Positions 44,452 to 54,285 are shown, numbered from the stretch's first letter. The stretch: 64,000 nucleotides of DNA from Cellulomonas sp. Leaf334 (GCF_001424195.1 NZ_LMOO01000008.1:472088-536087); one strand, 5' to 3'. Notes: generated by a model not told the origin, from the sequence alone. A program made the numbers and translations.

Positions 44452-46905
44452 ATGGAACGCATCATCGAGATGGACGAGGGGGTCCACCTCGCGGACCTTG
44501 CCGACGAGCTCGCGCAGGCGGGTGTCGTCGTCAAGCAGCGGCTGGGGACGCGGCTGCTCGTGGCCGACGTGCCGTCCGGGACGGAGCGCACGCCGCGCGG
44601 GCTGCGGCTGCTCACCACGGACGAGGTGTCGCGCCGTGCGACCGGGACGTCCAAGGACGGTGACCGTCTCGCGCTCGCCGCCCGGCTGCGCCGATCCGAC
44701 CCGGAGCGCCTGCGCCGCAAGCGGAACCGACCGCACGCCGGCGCGGAGTGGGACTCCCCGGCGGGCGGCGCCCGACCTGACCCGGCCGACGGCGACCACG
44801 CCGCCGGGACACCAGGACGCGTGACGGTCACGGCAGAGACAGCGGCGCAGATCGGCGCGGTGACGACGACCGGGCGCGCCATGCCGGCCGATACCGCCAC
44901 GCTCACGACCCGCAGCGCCAACGCCAACGCGTCCGCCACGCCGACCAAGCCGGAGCGGCTCATCAACGAGGTGGCCGTCGGGCTGGTCTTCGTCGATGCG
45001 CCCGACGGCAGCGGGTACGGCATGGACCTCGACGAGATCGTCGACGCGATCGCCGAGGTGCAGGACGGCACCGAGTGGCTGGCGGCGCAGCAGCCGTCGG
45101 CGAACATCACCTGGGCGTACGACATCCGCATCGTGACCGTCGACGTCGAGCCGTGGACCGGCGCCCGTTGGCCCGGGCTCCCCGACGAGTGGTACGGGGG
45201 CACGGACGGCACCGGCACCGCTGGGATCGACGCGGCGCTCATGCGGTCGTCCAACGGCAGGATCTACCTGTTCCGGGGCAGCGAGTACGTGCGGTACTCG
45301 GCCGTCGCCGACGGGGTGGACGCCGGGTACCCGAAGCCCATCGCCGGGAACTGGAAGGGTCTGCCGGCGTCGTTCACCAGCGGGATCGACGCCGCGTTCA
45401 TGCGCGAGTCGAACCAGAAGATCTACTTCTTCAAGGGCAACCAGTACGCGCGCATCGACACGACGAACTCCACGATGGACACCGGGTACCCGAAGCCCAT
45501 CGCGGGCAACTGGCCCGGTCTGCCGGCGTCGTTCACCAGCGGGATCGACGCCGCGCTGCAGCGCAAGGACAACGGAAAGATCTACTTCTTCAAGGGCGAC
45601 CAGTACGTACGCTTCAGCGCGGTCGCCGACGGGGTCGACGCCGGGTACCCGAAGCCGCTCGACCCGAACTGGGGCGGGCTGCCGGATGACTTCCAGGAGG
45701 GCATCGACGCGGCGCTCTGGCGTGACAGCAACGGTGCCGTCTACCTGTTCAAGGGCGGGAAGTACGTTCGCTTCAGCGAGGTGTCGGACGGTGTCGACGA
45801 CGGGTACCCCGCGCCGATCGGGCTCTCCCGCGGCGAGGCGGAGCTGCTGTGGCGCGACCCGGCGATGGCGGCACTGGGCCACGACCCGGGCACACCCGGC
45901 CTCGACGCCTTCGTCGCGAACCTGGAGTCGTCGTACGGCGTCGACGCCGCCTACGCCGCGTTCTTCACACGCTGGCCGGTCGGGTGGTTCGGGTACGCGG
46001 GGTACCCGCGGATCGTGATGCACCTCGACAACGACGGCTGGGGCCGGTCCAACATCGACAGCGTCTTCGCGCACGAGACGGGACACATCTTCGGCGCCCC
46101 CGACGAGTACGCGAGCAGCAACTGCGCGTGCGACTCGACGGCCGGACGGTTCTACTCGGTCGCGAACGGCAACTGCGCGAACTGCGACGGCACGACCGTC
46201 GCGTGCATCATGAAGTCGAACTCGCTCGCCGTCTGCTCCTTCACCCCGAAGCACCTCGGATGGGGGCCGTTCCAGACGTCGGTCGACGCGGCGCTGTGGC
46301 GCGGGTCGAACGACGCCGTCTACCTGTTCAGCGGCGACGAGTACATCCGGTACACGGATGTCGGCGACGGTCGCGACGACGGCTACCCGCGGCGCATCAA
46401 GGGCGCCTGGATCGGCATCCCGACCGCGTTCCAGTCGAACATCGACGCCGCCCTGTGGCGGGAGTCGAACGGGAAGATCTACCTGTTCAAGGGCAGCCAG
46501 TACGTGCGGCTCGAAGGTTCCAACGCGACGATGGACCCTGGGTACCCCCAGCCCATCGCGGGGAACTGGAACGGTCTGCCCGCGTCCTTCACGAGCGGGA
46601 TCGACGCCGCGTTCTGGCGCGAGTCGAACGACAAGATCTACTTCTTCAAGGGCAACCAGTACGCGCGGCTCACCACCGCGACCGCCACGATGGACGCCGG
46701 GTACCCGAAGCCCATCGCCGGCAACTGGACCGGGCTACCGGCCTCGTTCACCGGCGGGATCGACGCCGCCCTCATGCGCCGCGACAACCACAAGATCTAC
46801 TTCTTCCGCGGGAAGCGGTACGTGCGGATCGACGGGGAGACGTCGGCCATGGACGCCGGCTACCCGAACTGGATCGACAAGAACTGGATGCCGTTCCCGC
46901 GGTGA
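44452..46905 (+). CDS. Hemopexin-repeat protein with central HExxH metalloprotease domain
   Basis: An 817-residue protein. After an N-terminal region of about 240 residues (charged, then Thr/Ala-rich) come four hemopexin-like repeats (about 258-460), each of the type GIDAALMRSSNGRIYLFRG followed by YVRYS and GYPKPI. Then a domain with HETGHIFGAPDE (His541, Glu542, His545, possible third ligand Asp551) and a Cys-rich loop, then four more repeats (about 606-817). The motif is of the HExxHxxGxxD/E metzincin-like kind. No signal peptide or membrane span is visible. The role is presumably a protease with a propeller on each side that binds target proteins; the substrate is unknown. Confidence 0.8.
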   Translation: MERIIEMDEGVHLADLADELAQAGVVVKQRLGTRLLVADVPSGTERTPRGLRLLTTDEVSRRATGTSKDGDRLALAARLRRSDPERLRRKRNRPHAGAEWDSPAGGARPDPADGDHAAGTPGRVTVTAETAAQIGAVTTTGRAMPADTATLTTRSANANASATPTKPERLINEVAVGLVFVDAPDGSGYGMDLDEIVDAIAEVQDGTEWLAAQQPSANITWAYDIRIVTVDVEPWTGARWPGLPDEWYGGTDGTGTAGIDAALMRSSNGRIYLFRGSEYVRYSAVADGVDAGYPKPIAGNWKGLPASFTSGIDAAFMRESNQKIYFFKGNQYARIDTTNSTMDTGYPKPIAGNWPGLPASFTSGIDAALQRKDNGKIYFFKGDQYVRFSAVADGVDAGYPKPLDPNWGGLPDDFQEGIDAALWRDSNGAVYLFKGGKYVRFSEVSDGVDDGYPAPIGLSRGEAELLWRDPAMAALGHDPGTPGLDAFVANLESSYGVDAAYAAFFTRWPVGWFGYAGYPRIVMHLDNDGWGRSNIDSVFAHETGHIFGAPDEYASSNCACDSTAGRFYSVANGNCANCDGTTVACIMKSNSLAVCSFTPKHLGWGPFQTSVDAALWRGSNDAVYLFSGDEYIRYTDVGDGRDDGYPRRIKGAWIGIPTAFQSNIDAALWRESNGKIYLFKGSQYVRLEGSNATMDPGYPQPIAGNWNGLPASFTSGIDAAFWRESNDKIYFFKGNQYARLTTATATMDAGYPKPIAGNWTGLPASFTGGIDAALMRRDNHKIYFFRGKRYVRIDGETSAMDAGYPNWIDKNWMPFPR

Positions 46906-46918
46906 GTCCGCTCGCGTC

Positions 46919-46957
46919 GCCCGCCGCTGCAGCCCCTGGGCTCCGGCAGCGGCGGGC
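46919..46957. terminator. Hairpin after hemopexin-repeat gene
   Basis: GCCCGCCGCTGC (46919-46930) and GCAGCGGCGGGC (46946-46957) form a perfect 12-bp stem, with a further AGCCC/GGGCT pairing inside the loop. It starts 14 bases after the stop. Confidence 0.75.
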
Positions 46958-47023
46958 GGCGCGTCCGGCCCACCTGTGGACCGGCCCGGGTGCAGCGCGG
47001 GCGTTCTCCGCTAGGTTCGCGCC

Positions 47024-48097
47024 GTGCCCGCGTCGACTCCCGTCCCGATCCGCCCGTTCGTGGTGGACTTCGTCCGCGAGGCCGGGCACACGGTCACCGG
47101 CCCCAGCTGGATGCACGTCGCCGGCCCCCGGACGAACGTCGTCATCGACGAGCACGAGGGGACGCTCACAGCGCGGCGGGTCGACGGCGAGGACGTGCTG
47201 GGCGCCCGGCTCGTCACCACCGAGCCGCAGGTCATGGAGAGGTTCCTCGTGACGGAGGTCGTCGCCGGCTGGCGGCGGGCGCACGGGCTGCGCCCCCTCG
47301 GCGACCGGTCGCTGCGCAGGCCCCGGTCGCACGAGGTGGTCCGTCACCCCGACGGGACGTCCGCGGTCCGACGCCGGTCCGACGGTGCCCTCGTGGCGTG
47401 GCGTCTCTCGCGGGCCGACGCGGCGCGGTTGGCGGCGACGTGCGAGCACCCGGTGGAGACCGTGGTCGCGGCGGCGAAGGAGCGACAGGGCAGGCCCGTG
47501 TGGACCGGGTCCACCCTGGCACCGCTCGTCCGGTCGCTCGTCCTCCTGGTCGTCCTCGTCGGCGCCCTGGCCGCGATCAAGTTGCCGAGGCACGTGGGTT
47601 CCTGGGAGTTCGTCGTCGGCTCGTCGGCGGGGTTGCTGGCCTGCGTCGCGGGAGTGACCTGGTTCGTCGTGCGGACCAGACGGGGACGGCGACGCACCGG
47701 CGACACGCTGGACCGTGCCCGTCCCGGCGCTGCGACGTGGCGCTGCCTGGCCGCACCGGGGTTCGCTGCCGCGATGGCAGCCGCCGGCGTGCGGGAGAAG
47801 CTGCCCACGCGACGGCAGATCGAGGTCACGCTGGTCGAGACGCCGACGGGGATCGAGGTGTGGCGCAACGGCCGCACCGAACCCCTTCGCGAGGTGCCGT
47901 GGGACCGGGTCGGGTCGGTGGACTGCGAGCCGGTGTCGGCCTCTCCCGTGTGCGTCCTCGTGGTGCGCGACGTCGACGGCGGACGGGTGCCCGTGATCCT
48001 GCTGCGGGACCGCACCGGCGCGCAGCGGCCCGCCACAGCGCAGGCCACCGAGGAGTACGCAGCGCACCTGCGCGATCTCTACCTGACGCCCCGCTGA
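47024..48097 (+). CDS. Hypothetical two-helix membrane protein
   Basis: A 357-residue protein from GTG 47024. Residues of about 1-165 are soluble (FVVDFVREAGHTVTGPSWMH at the start). Two adjacent membrane helices follow (SLVLLVVLVGALAAIKL and FVVGSSAGLLACVAGVTWFVV), then a soluble C-terminal domain of about 140 residues containing IEVWRNGRTEPLREVPWDRV, a PH-like pattern. I do not recognise a named family. It stands alone, convergent with the glycosyltransferase gene. Confidence 0.6.
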   Translation: MPASTPVPIRPFVVDFVREAGHTVTGPSWMHVAGPRTNVVIDEHEGTLTARRVDGEDVLGARLVTTEPQVMERFLVTEVVAGWRRAHGLRPLGDRSLRRPRSHEVVRHPDGTSAVRRRSDGALVAWRLSRADAARLAATCEHPVETVVAAAKERQGRPVWTGSTLAPLVRSLVLLVVLVGALAAIKLPRHVGSWEFVVGSSAGLLACVAGVTWFVVRTRRGRRRTGDTLDRARPGAATWRCLAAPGFAAAMAAAGVREKLPTRRQIEVTLVETPTGIEVWRNGRTEPLREVPWDRVGSVDCEPVSASPVCVLVVRDVDGGRVPVILLRDRTGAQRPATAQATEEYAAHLRDLYLTPR

Positions 48098-48133
48098 CCG
48101 CCGCCTCCTCCGCGCGGGCCGGGACGTCCCCGG

Positions 48134-49369
48134 TCACGGACCGTAGGGCAGGGTGGCCTCGATGATCCGGGTCGTCGCCGCGGCACCGTCCTCCCCTGCG
48201 TAGGCGTCCCGGACCTCGTCGGCGGCGCGCCGGATCGCGGGATCGGTCAGGACCCGTCGCACCGCGGCGGCGAGGTCGGTACGGACCCGCTTCGGCCGAA
48301 CGGCGACGGCGTTGCCACGTGCGGCGCACCTCTGCACGTGCCAGGTCTGCTCCGGCTGCAGCCCCATGCCGACGAACGGAACACCCGTCGCGCACGCGGT
48401 CTGCACCGTGCCCTGACCGCCGTGGAGGACGGCGGCGTCGACGAGGCCGCCCAGCCGGTGCGCCGGGAGCAGGTCCGTGACGTGGACGTTCGGCGGCACG
48501 GCGTCGCCGTCGGCGTCGTCGAGATAGTGCCGGATCGGCGCGACGACGTTGATCGGCAGTGAGCCCAGGACCCGAGCCGCGTCGAGTGCGAGCGACCGGT
48601 CCGCCGAGGAGCCGAGACCCAGGTAGACGAGCGGCTCCGGCCGGGCGGCGAGCTCCTCGACGACCGGTGGGAGAGGGCCGTCGATGTGCGCGAAGATCGG
48701 CCCGACCCGCTCGAACGTCTCCGGCAGGTCGAACCCGTCGAGCTCCCACGGCATCTCGGTGACGAGGTTGCGGTCGGCCGTCAGCAGCGACGCGACAGTC
48801 CGGAGCGGAGGCACGCCGTGGGCCCGCGCGACGTGCGTGAAGGCGCGTGGGGCGAGCGGTGCGGAGGTGTAGACCCAGCGGAAGACCGCGGTGGCGACCC
48901 GGTCCGCCCACCGGGCGAGGCGACCCTCCCCCGGCACCAGGTACAGGGTGCGCGTCTGCGCGACGTGCGGTCCGGTGAGCGCGAACGGCACGGGGAAGAA
49001 CAGCGGCACCCCCTCGGCCCGCGCCGCGATGAAGGACGTCAGGTTCGACCCGGTCACCACGGCGCGCGCACCCGAGTCACGGATGAGCCGCCGCTCGAGG
49101 TCGACGCGCGCACCGACCAGCTCCCGGGTGAACGGGCTACGCACCGAGCGGCCCTGGTCGAACGCGAGCGCCTGGTCCCGCTGGGCCCGGGTCCACGCCG
49201 GGCGGCCCGCCACGTACTCGAAGCCCGCGTCGCGGACCAGCGGGACGTAGTCGTCCTCGTAGCCCAGGAACAGGACCCGGTGGGCGGGGTCGAGCGCTCG
49301 CGCGACCTGGATCATCCGCGTGGTCTCGGCGAGGTTGAACGTCACCGGGCAGAACAGGACGGTGGCCAC
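48134..49369 (-). CDS. GT1-family glycosyltransferase (MGT-like)
   Basis: A 411-residue protein. I start it at the GTG at 49369 (MATVLFCPVTFNLAETTRMI), which leaves a normal GT-B N-terminal strand; longer frames add unrelated sequence. The C-terminal half has the nucleotide-sugar site: VYLGLGSSADR, then VTDLLPAHRLGGLVDAAVLH and GGQGTVQTACATGVPFVGMG, as in UDP-glucuronosyl/UDP-glucosyl and macrolide transferases. It would glycosylate a small molecule or lipid. No biosynthetic partners are nearby, so the acceptor is unknown. Confidence 0.83.
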   Translation of the reverse strand: MATVLFCPVTFNLAETTRMIQVARALDPAHRVLFLGYEDDYVPLVRDAGFEYVAGRPAWTRAQRDQALAFDQGRSVRSPFTRELVGARVDLERRLIRDSGARAVVTGSNLTSFIAARAEGVPLFFPVPFALTGPHVAQTRTLYLVPGEGRLARWADRVATAVFRWVYTSAPLAPRAFTHVARAHGVPPLRTVASLLTADRNLVTEMPWELDGFDLPETFERVGPIFAHIDGPLPPVVEELAARPEPLVYLGLGSSADRSLALDAARVLGSLPINVVAPIRHYLDDADGDAVPPNVHVTDLLPAHRLGGLVDAAVLHGGQGTVQTACATGVPFVGMGLQPEQTWHVQRCAARGNAVAVRPKRVRTDLAAAVRRVLTDPAIRRAADEVRDAYAGEDGAAATTRIIEATLPYGP

Positions 49370-49689
49370 GTGGGGACGACCTCTCGATGCGGCGGACGTG
49401 CCTCCGTCCTGACGGTAGCGCGGGCGTCTGGCCGCGAGCGTCTCTCGTCGGAACACGAAAGTCCCCGGGAAGACCTTCGCCTGCCGGTGCAATTCCCAAC
49501 TTTCACCGGGTGCCGTCGATGACGCGTGGTCGCCTGATTTCCCAGCACGCCACATTCGCTCCGAATGCCGGTCGCCAGCGCGCCCGGTGCCCGATTTTTA
49601 AGCCTTTCACCGGAGCAGTCGCCCCGAGTACCGTCGGCATCGGGGCCGGTTTGTCCGGACCGGCGGCAAATGTCCGCTAGGGGGCGGCG
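49370..49689. promoter_or_regulatory. Divergent promoter region, 320 bp
   Basis: There is no gene. The stretch separates the minus-strand glycosyltransferase from the plus-strand membrane protein, and both promoters should lie here. The part at about 49590-49605 (GATTTTTAAGCC) is unusually AT-rich for the window. AGGGGG before the ATG at 49690 is the ribosome site. No operator is recognised. Confidence 0.4.
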
Positions 49690-52641
49690 ATGGACGCTGA
49701 TCGGGTTGGTGAATCTTCCGAAGGCACACGTGTGCCCATCCCTGGCGGGGATGCCGGTCCGCCAGAGGAGCGCATTCTCGAGCTGCGTGTCCACGGCGTC
49801 AGCAATACGCCTCCCGCCTCCCTCCTGGAGGTCGACGAGGACGACGTCGAGAAGGTCCGCGGAGACAGCCTCGGCAGCTTCTGGACGCTGACGCCCACGG
49901 CACTGGAACACGCGCACAAGGCCGACCCGACTCATCACGACCACATCAGACGGACAGTGCACCGGGAGGCCTACTCGTGGGGGCAGATGGCCCGGAACTC
50001 GGCCACGGCCCCCGCGGGTGCCAGCAACGAGTGGGTGCAACGGCTCAGCCGCGCCGGGTGGATGTTCCTGGTTCCGCTGGGGCTGGCGAACACCGCCTAC
50101 TGGAGCCGCCGACTGTCCCGCGACCCGGGGAGGTTCGCGCGGGGAGCGGGGCCCATCCGCGTCTTCGGGCTCGGCCTGACGGTCCTGGTCGTCATGGCGT
50201 TCTCCACCGTCTCCCTCGACCTGATCGCGACACAGTGCTTCGCCGCGACAGCCTCGGCGTGCCCGTCGCGCCCGGCCTTCCTCACCTCGCTGGAGACCCT
50301 CACCTGGACCCAGCGGCTCGCCGTGATGTCGCTCGTCCCTGTCGCGGTGCTGCTCTTCCTGCTGTGGCTGTCTGCCGGCTCCAGGGTCCGCTACGAGGAG
50401 GCGACCTCCGGTACCGACTCTCCGAGGGCCGCCAAGCGCGCGGACGATGACGAGAACGACGACGAGGAGGACGACGACGACGAGGACGAGGACAGAGGGC
50501 CCGCCGGGGTCGATCAGGAAGGGAACCCGTGGACGCTCGCGCACGCCAGCCTGTGGTCGCGCTGGAGCCTGACGAACGCCATGGCTCAGCTCCACGTCGC
50601 CGCAGGCCTGGGCGTGCTCGTCATGGTTCTGGCCGCGGCCCACGCCTGGGGACCGCAGGCGGACTGCCGCAACCTGCACGACTTCATCGACCACGTGCCC
50701 TCCTGCTCGACCGGCCTGGCCGGCGCCGAGGAGGTGTCGGCCTGGCTCTTCCTCGGCGGCGCCATCGTGGAGGCCTCGACGGTCTTCTTCGTGTGGAGGG
50801 CCCAGCACCGGACGATGCACAGCTCCCCCACGGGCGCCAGCTACCGAGCGTGGACCCGCGGCGTCCTCGTCGTCGCCGTCGTGCTCTTCGTGGCCGAGCT
50901 GGCGCTGCTGGTGGTGCCGAACGACGAGCCGACGCCCGAGAGGCTGGTCGGGCTCTCGTTCTTCCCGGCCACGGTGGTCGTCGTGCTCCTCCTGATCGCC
51001 CTGATTGCGACCACGTGGCGAGCTCGGCCGGGCCGGACGTGGATCGCGACGGTGGGAGCACTCCTCGTCGCTGTGCCCCTGTGGTACTGGGCGGTCAAGC
51101 AGTGGCCCGGGGAGTCCGAACCGCCACCGTGGACCCTGGTTGTCGCAGCCGCAGCGGGAATCGTGCTGATCGTGGCGGTCGCCGTCCGGTGGCGACCTGG
51201 CGCCCGACCACAGGGATCGCCCGACCCCAGGGTCGAGGGCTGGCGGGGGACTGCTCCCGCCGTGCTGCTCGTGCTCTCGCTCGGCGCCGTCGTGATGCTC
51301 ACCAGCCTGGTGGTCGTCGTCGCCGGAGACTGGCTCAACGGGAGTGCGCCGGTGCCGTGCCTGGACGTCGCCTTCACACCGTCTCCCACAGAGATGTGCC
51401 AGCCACCGCTGGACCTGGGCCAGGCCGACGACGGCCTCGCCGCGAGGATGCTCCTGCCGCCGATGTACCCGATGTTCACGGTGACGCTCCCTGTCGGGCT
51501 CGCGCTCTCTGCAGTGATGCTCGCCGTCGTCACCGTCGTGCGTCTTGCGGCTGCGGCGAAGAAGAAGGCCGAGGTGTCGGCGGCGGCGACAGGCGAGCCA
51601 CGCGAGACGCTCGCGGAGGCCCGGCGGGCGGACTACAAGGCCCAGCAGGCCGCGGGTTCCCTGAGGAAGCTCGCCGGACGCCCGGACCTGACGGACGCTC
51701 GTCGACGCGCCCGGAGACTGGCTGCGGCAGCCAAGTACTCCGAGCGCGTCCTCGGGGCCGTCGCGCTGGCGTTCGCGATCGCGCTGATCGGCATGATCCT
51801 GATCTCCGTCCGGCCGGCGTACGTCAGCAGTGATCTCACTGCGATCCTGACGTTCGTCGGGATCTGGTTGACGGTGCTCCTGTGGTCCACGCTGCTCCTC
51901 CGGGTCGTCACGAAACCCTCAGGACAGCGACCGGCAGGGTTGCTGTGGGACCTCATCTGCTTCCTCCCCCGCAGCGCCCACCCCTTCGGCCCGCCGTGCT
52001 ACGCCGAGCGTGTCGTCCCGGAGCTGGCAGGACGTGTCTCGAGCTGGCTGGCCGAGGACCGGATGCCCGACGACAAGGACGTGCGACGAGTCGTCGTGAT
52101 CTCGGCGCACAGCCTCGGCGCGGTGCTCGCCGTCGCCACGCTGTTCACCCTGCCGCCGGACACGACGCACCGCCGGGTGGGTCTCCTGACGTACGGCGCA
52201 CAGCTGCGCCCGTACTTCGGCAGGTTCTTCCCCGAATTCCTCGGGCCGCAGGTCCTCGGGACGGACGGCTGCAACGCGCCTCGGCTGACCGATCGGACGC
52301 CGTGGCCGGTGCCACCCTTCGCGGCCGACGGGGTCAGACCGGGTGCGCGGGTGAAGGACGGGGTCGTCCCGCCCGGCGAGGAGGGTCCCGAGAAGGCCGC
52401 GCAGACGCTCATGGCGATGCTCCGCCACCCGGGAGAGTCCGAGCCCGCGTGGATCAACCTGTGGCGCGCCACCGACCCGCTCGGGATGCCGGTCGCGAGC
52501 GACGTGCCGAACTTCATCGACCGCGCGGCGGAGGAGCTCGACGCCACGTCCTTCGTCGCCACGGTCGGGAAGCACGGTGGGTACCCGCGCACGACCGCGT
52601 ACCGGCGGGCTTTCGACGACGTCGTCGACCGGCTCGGTTGA
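49690..52641 (+). CDS. Large multi-helix membrane protein with lipase-like catalytic elements
   Basis: A 983-residue protein. The N-terminal strand ILELRVHGVSNTPPASLLE (about 29-47) looks like the oxyanion-hole segment of a lipase. About 12 membrane helices follow between about 120 and 740. A very acidic stretch of about 20 residues (Asp/Glu only, near 255-272) interrupts them. After the last helix, RRVVVISAHSLGAVLAVATL (Ser808) looks like the nucleophile elbow, and WINLWRATDPLGMPV follows. So the hydrolase fold is split: its first strand precedes the helices and its catalytic Ser comes after them. It is probably a membrane esterase or lipase, with Ser-Asp-His to be confirmed. Substrate unknown. 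Confidence 0.6.
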   Translation: MDADRVGESSEGTRVPIPGGDAGPPEERILELRVHGVSNTPPASLLEVDEDDVEKVRGDSLGSFWTLTPTALEHAHKADPTHHDHIRRTVHREAYSWGQMARNSATAPAGASNEWVQRLSRAGWMFLVPLGLANTAYWSRRLSRDPGRFARGAGPIRVFGLGLTVLVVMAFSTVSLDLIATQCFAATASACPSRPAFLTSLETLTWTQRLAVMSLVPVAVLLFLLWLSAGSRVRYEEATSGTDSPRAAKRADDDENDDEEDDDDEDEDRGPAGVDQEGNPWTLAHASLWSRWSLTNAMAQLHVAAGLGVLVMVLAAAHAWGPQADCRNLHDFIDHVPSCSTGLAGAEEVSAWLFLGGAIVEASTVFFVWRAQHRTMHSSPTGASYRAWTRGVLVVAVVLFVAELALLVVPNDEPTPERLVGLSFFPATVVVVLLLIALIATTWRARPGRTWIATVGALLVAVPLWYWAVKQWPGESEPPPWTLVVAAAAGIVLIVAVAVRWRPGARPQGSPDPRVEGWRGTAPAVLLVLSLGAVVMLTSLVVVVAGDWLNGSAPVPCLDVAFTPSPTEMCQPPLDLGQADDGLAARMLLPPMYPMFTVTLPVGLALSAVMLAVVTVVRLAAAAKKKAEVSAAATGEPRETLAEARRADYKAQQAAGSLRKLAGRPDLTDARRRARRLAAAAKYSERVLGAVALAFAIALIGMILISVRPAYVSSDLTAILTFVGIWLTVLLWSTLLLRVVTKPSGQRPAGLLWDLICFLPRSAHPFGPPCYAERVVPELAGRVSSWLAEDRMPDDKDVRRVVVISAHSLGAVLAVATLFTLPPDTTHRRVGLLTYGAQLRPYFGRFFPEFLGPQVLGTDGCNAPRLTDRTPWPVPPFAADGVRPGARVKDGVVPPGEEGPEKAAQTLMAMLRHPGESEPAWINLWRATDPLGMPVASDVPNFIDRAAEELDATSFVATVGKHGGYPRTTAYRRAFDDVVDRLG

Positions 52642-52725
52642 GGTGCGCGCGCTGGGCAGCCGCCGCGTCGACTGACCGGCGGAATCGCGTCGCCCCCGGC
52701 GAGCGCCTCGCCGTACGGTTCCGGG

Positions 52726-53247
52726 ATGGCTCCTGTCATCGTCGTCACCGGGGCGATGGCCGCCGGCAAGTCGACCGTCGCCGATGCGCTGGCCCGGTCC
52801 TTCCCGCTGGCCGCGCACGTGCGCGGCGACGTCTTCCGCCGGTTCGTCGTGAGCGGACAGGCGTCGATGGACCCGCCGCTGTCCCCCGCCGGACGCGCCC
52901 AGCTCGACCTGCGGCACACCATCGCGGCCCGGACCGCGGACGCGTACGCCGCCGCCGGGATCACCGCGGTGGTCCAGGACATCCTGCTCGGCCCCGACCT
53001 GGCGCGCTTCACCGCGCAGGTGCAGACCCGCCCGTGCTACGCGGTCGTCCTGGCACCGAGCGCGGAGACGCTCGCGGCCCGCGACGCCGCCCGGCACAAG
53101 CGCGGGTACGGGGCCTGGACCGCGCAGGAGTTCGCGGACGCCGCCCGGCAGACGCCCGGCGGGCTGCACGTCGACACCACGGGGTGGACCGTCGCCGAGA
53201 CGGTGCGCCAGATCCTCGACCACCTGGACGACGCTCGGGTCGCCTGA
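52726..53247 (+). CDS. P-loop kinase-like protein
   Basis: A 173-residue protein with Walker A VIVVTGAMAAGKSTVADALA, then VRGDVFRRFVV (substrate-side Arg) and a late DTTGWTVAETV. The short length and the pattern resemble small AAA/zeta-toxin or chloramphenicol-phosphotransferase-like kinases. The substrate is unknown; antibiotic modification or nucleotide/sugar phosphorylation are possibilities. No ribosome site is obvious at the ATG. Lone gene. Confidence 0.75.
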   Translation: MAPVIVVTGAMAAGKSTVADALARSFPLAAHVRGDVFRRFVVSGQASMDPPLSPAGRAQLDLRHTIAARTADAYAAAGITAVVQDILLGPDLARFTAQVQTRPCYAVVLAPSAETLAARDAARHKRGYGAWTAQEFADAARQTPGGLHVDTTGWTVAETVRQILDHLDDARVA

Positions 53248-53299
53248 TCCGGCACCCGTGCCTCGGCGGCAGCGGGGCCGCCCTGGCAGGATTCCCGAC

Positions 53300-53806
53300 A
53301 TGACGGCCGAACCACCGACCGCTGGTCCGCTCGACGCCTTCCGCGCGGTGTGGGACCACGTGCTCACCCTCCCGCCGGCGGCGCGGGCGATGTTCGCGCT
53401 CGGGTGCGCGGAACGTCAGGTCCGTGCGGCGGACAGGCACGCCGAGCTGCTGTCGGCGCTGGAGGCGGGCTGGACCGTCGCCCGTGGTGGGTCCGTCGAC
53501 CTGGCGGCGGTGCGGGCGGAGCTCGACGCCCGCGACGACCTCGACGACGACGACGTCGCTGCGACGTACTTCGCGCTCGGTTCCGCGGTCGGCGACCCGC
53601 AGGACTGCCGAGCGGCCGCCTCCCGCGCGATGGACGCGGCCTTCGCCCGCGCCGAGGACGACGAGGACGCGACGGGCTTCCGCCCCCTGGCCGACGACGC
53701 CACCGGTGCGCCCGTCACGGCAGAGCTCGCGTGGCAGCAGGCGGCGGCGGCGAGGCTCGCCACGGACGGGCCGACGGAGGCCGTGATGGCCTGGCTCCGG
53801 CGGTAG
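53300..53806 (+). CDS. Hypothetical helical protein
   Basis: A 168-residue protein from ATG 53300. It is mainly helical and acidic (ARDDLDDDDVAATYFALGSA) with many Ala. The sequence looks like a small DUF of the 'imm/contact-dependent' style, but I do not recognise a family. No membrane segment, signal peptide or catalytic motif. It follows the kinase by 52 bases on the same strand and may be co-transcribed. Confidence 0.5.
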   Translation: MTAEPPTAGPLDAFRAVWDHVLTLPPAARAMFALGCAERQVRAADRHAELLSALEAGWTVARGGSVDLAAVRAELDARDDLDDDDVAATYFALGSAVGDPQDCRAAASRAMDAAFARAEDDEDATGFRPLADDATGAPVTAELAWQQAAAARLATDGPTEAVMAWLRR

Positions 53807-53890
53807 TGGGGGATCGTCGGATCCGGGGTGCGCCGTTCGTAGAACAGCCGAGAGTCGCCGCAGGTGGCGGCCGGACGAGGGAGCCGTGAG

Positions 53891-54265
53891 ATGACGCAGT
53901 ACCTGATCTCGTTCAACGAGGGCGCGATGGACCACATCACCGCCGAGGACCTGCCGGACGTGGGCAAGGCCGCGCACGCGGTCTTCCAGGAGGCCGTGGA
54001 CGCCGGCGTGTGGGTGTTCGGCGGCGGGCTGAACCCGCAGCAGGCGAGCGTCGTGGCCCCGGACGGGCTGGTCACCGACGGCCCGTACCCGGAGACCAAG
54101 GAGGTCATCGGCGGTCTTGCGGTCGTCGACGTGGCCACCCGCGGCGAGGCCCTGGCGTGGGCAGCGAAGTTCGCCGCCGCGTGCCGGTGCGCGCAGGAGG
54201 TCCGTGAGCTGGGGGCCGACCCCGAGTCGGCGGCGGTGCTCCGCGAGGCTCTGGAGCGCCGCTGA
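53891..54265 (+). CDS. YCII-related protein
   Basis: A 124-residue protein containing YLISFNEGAMDHI at the start and VTDGPYPETKEVIGGLAVVD, the hallmark of the DGPF/YCII domain family that often accompanies sigma factors. No sigma factor gene is next to it here. GAGGGA lies nine bases before the ATG. The biochemical role of the family is not well defined. Confidence 0.85.
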   Translation: MTQYLISFNEGAMDHITAEDLPDVGKAAHAVFQEAVDAGVWVFGGGLNPQQASVVAPDGLVTDGPYPETKEVIGGLAVVDVATRGEALAWAAKFAAACRCAQEVRELGADPESAAVLREALERR

Positions 54266-54285
54266 TCTTGTGGTGAGGTTGCCCG

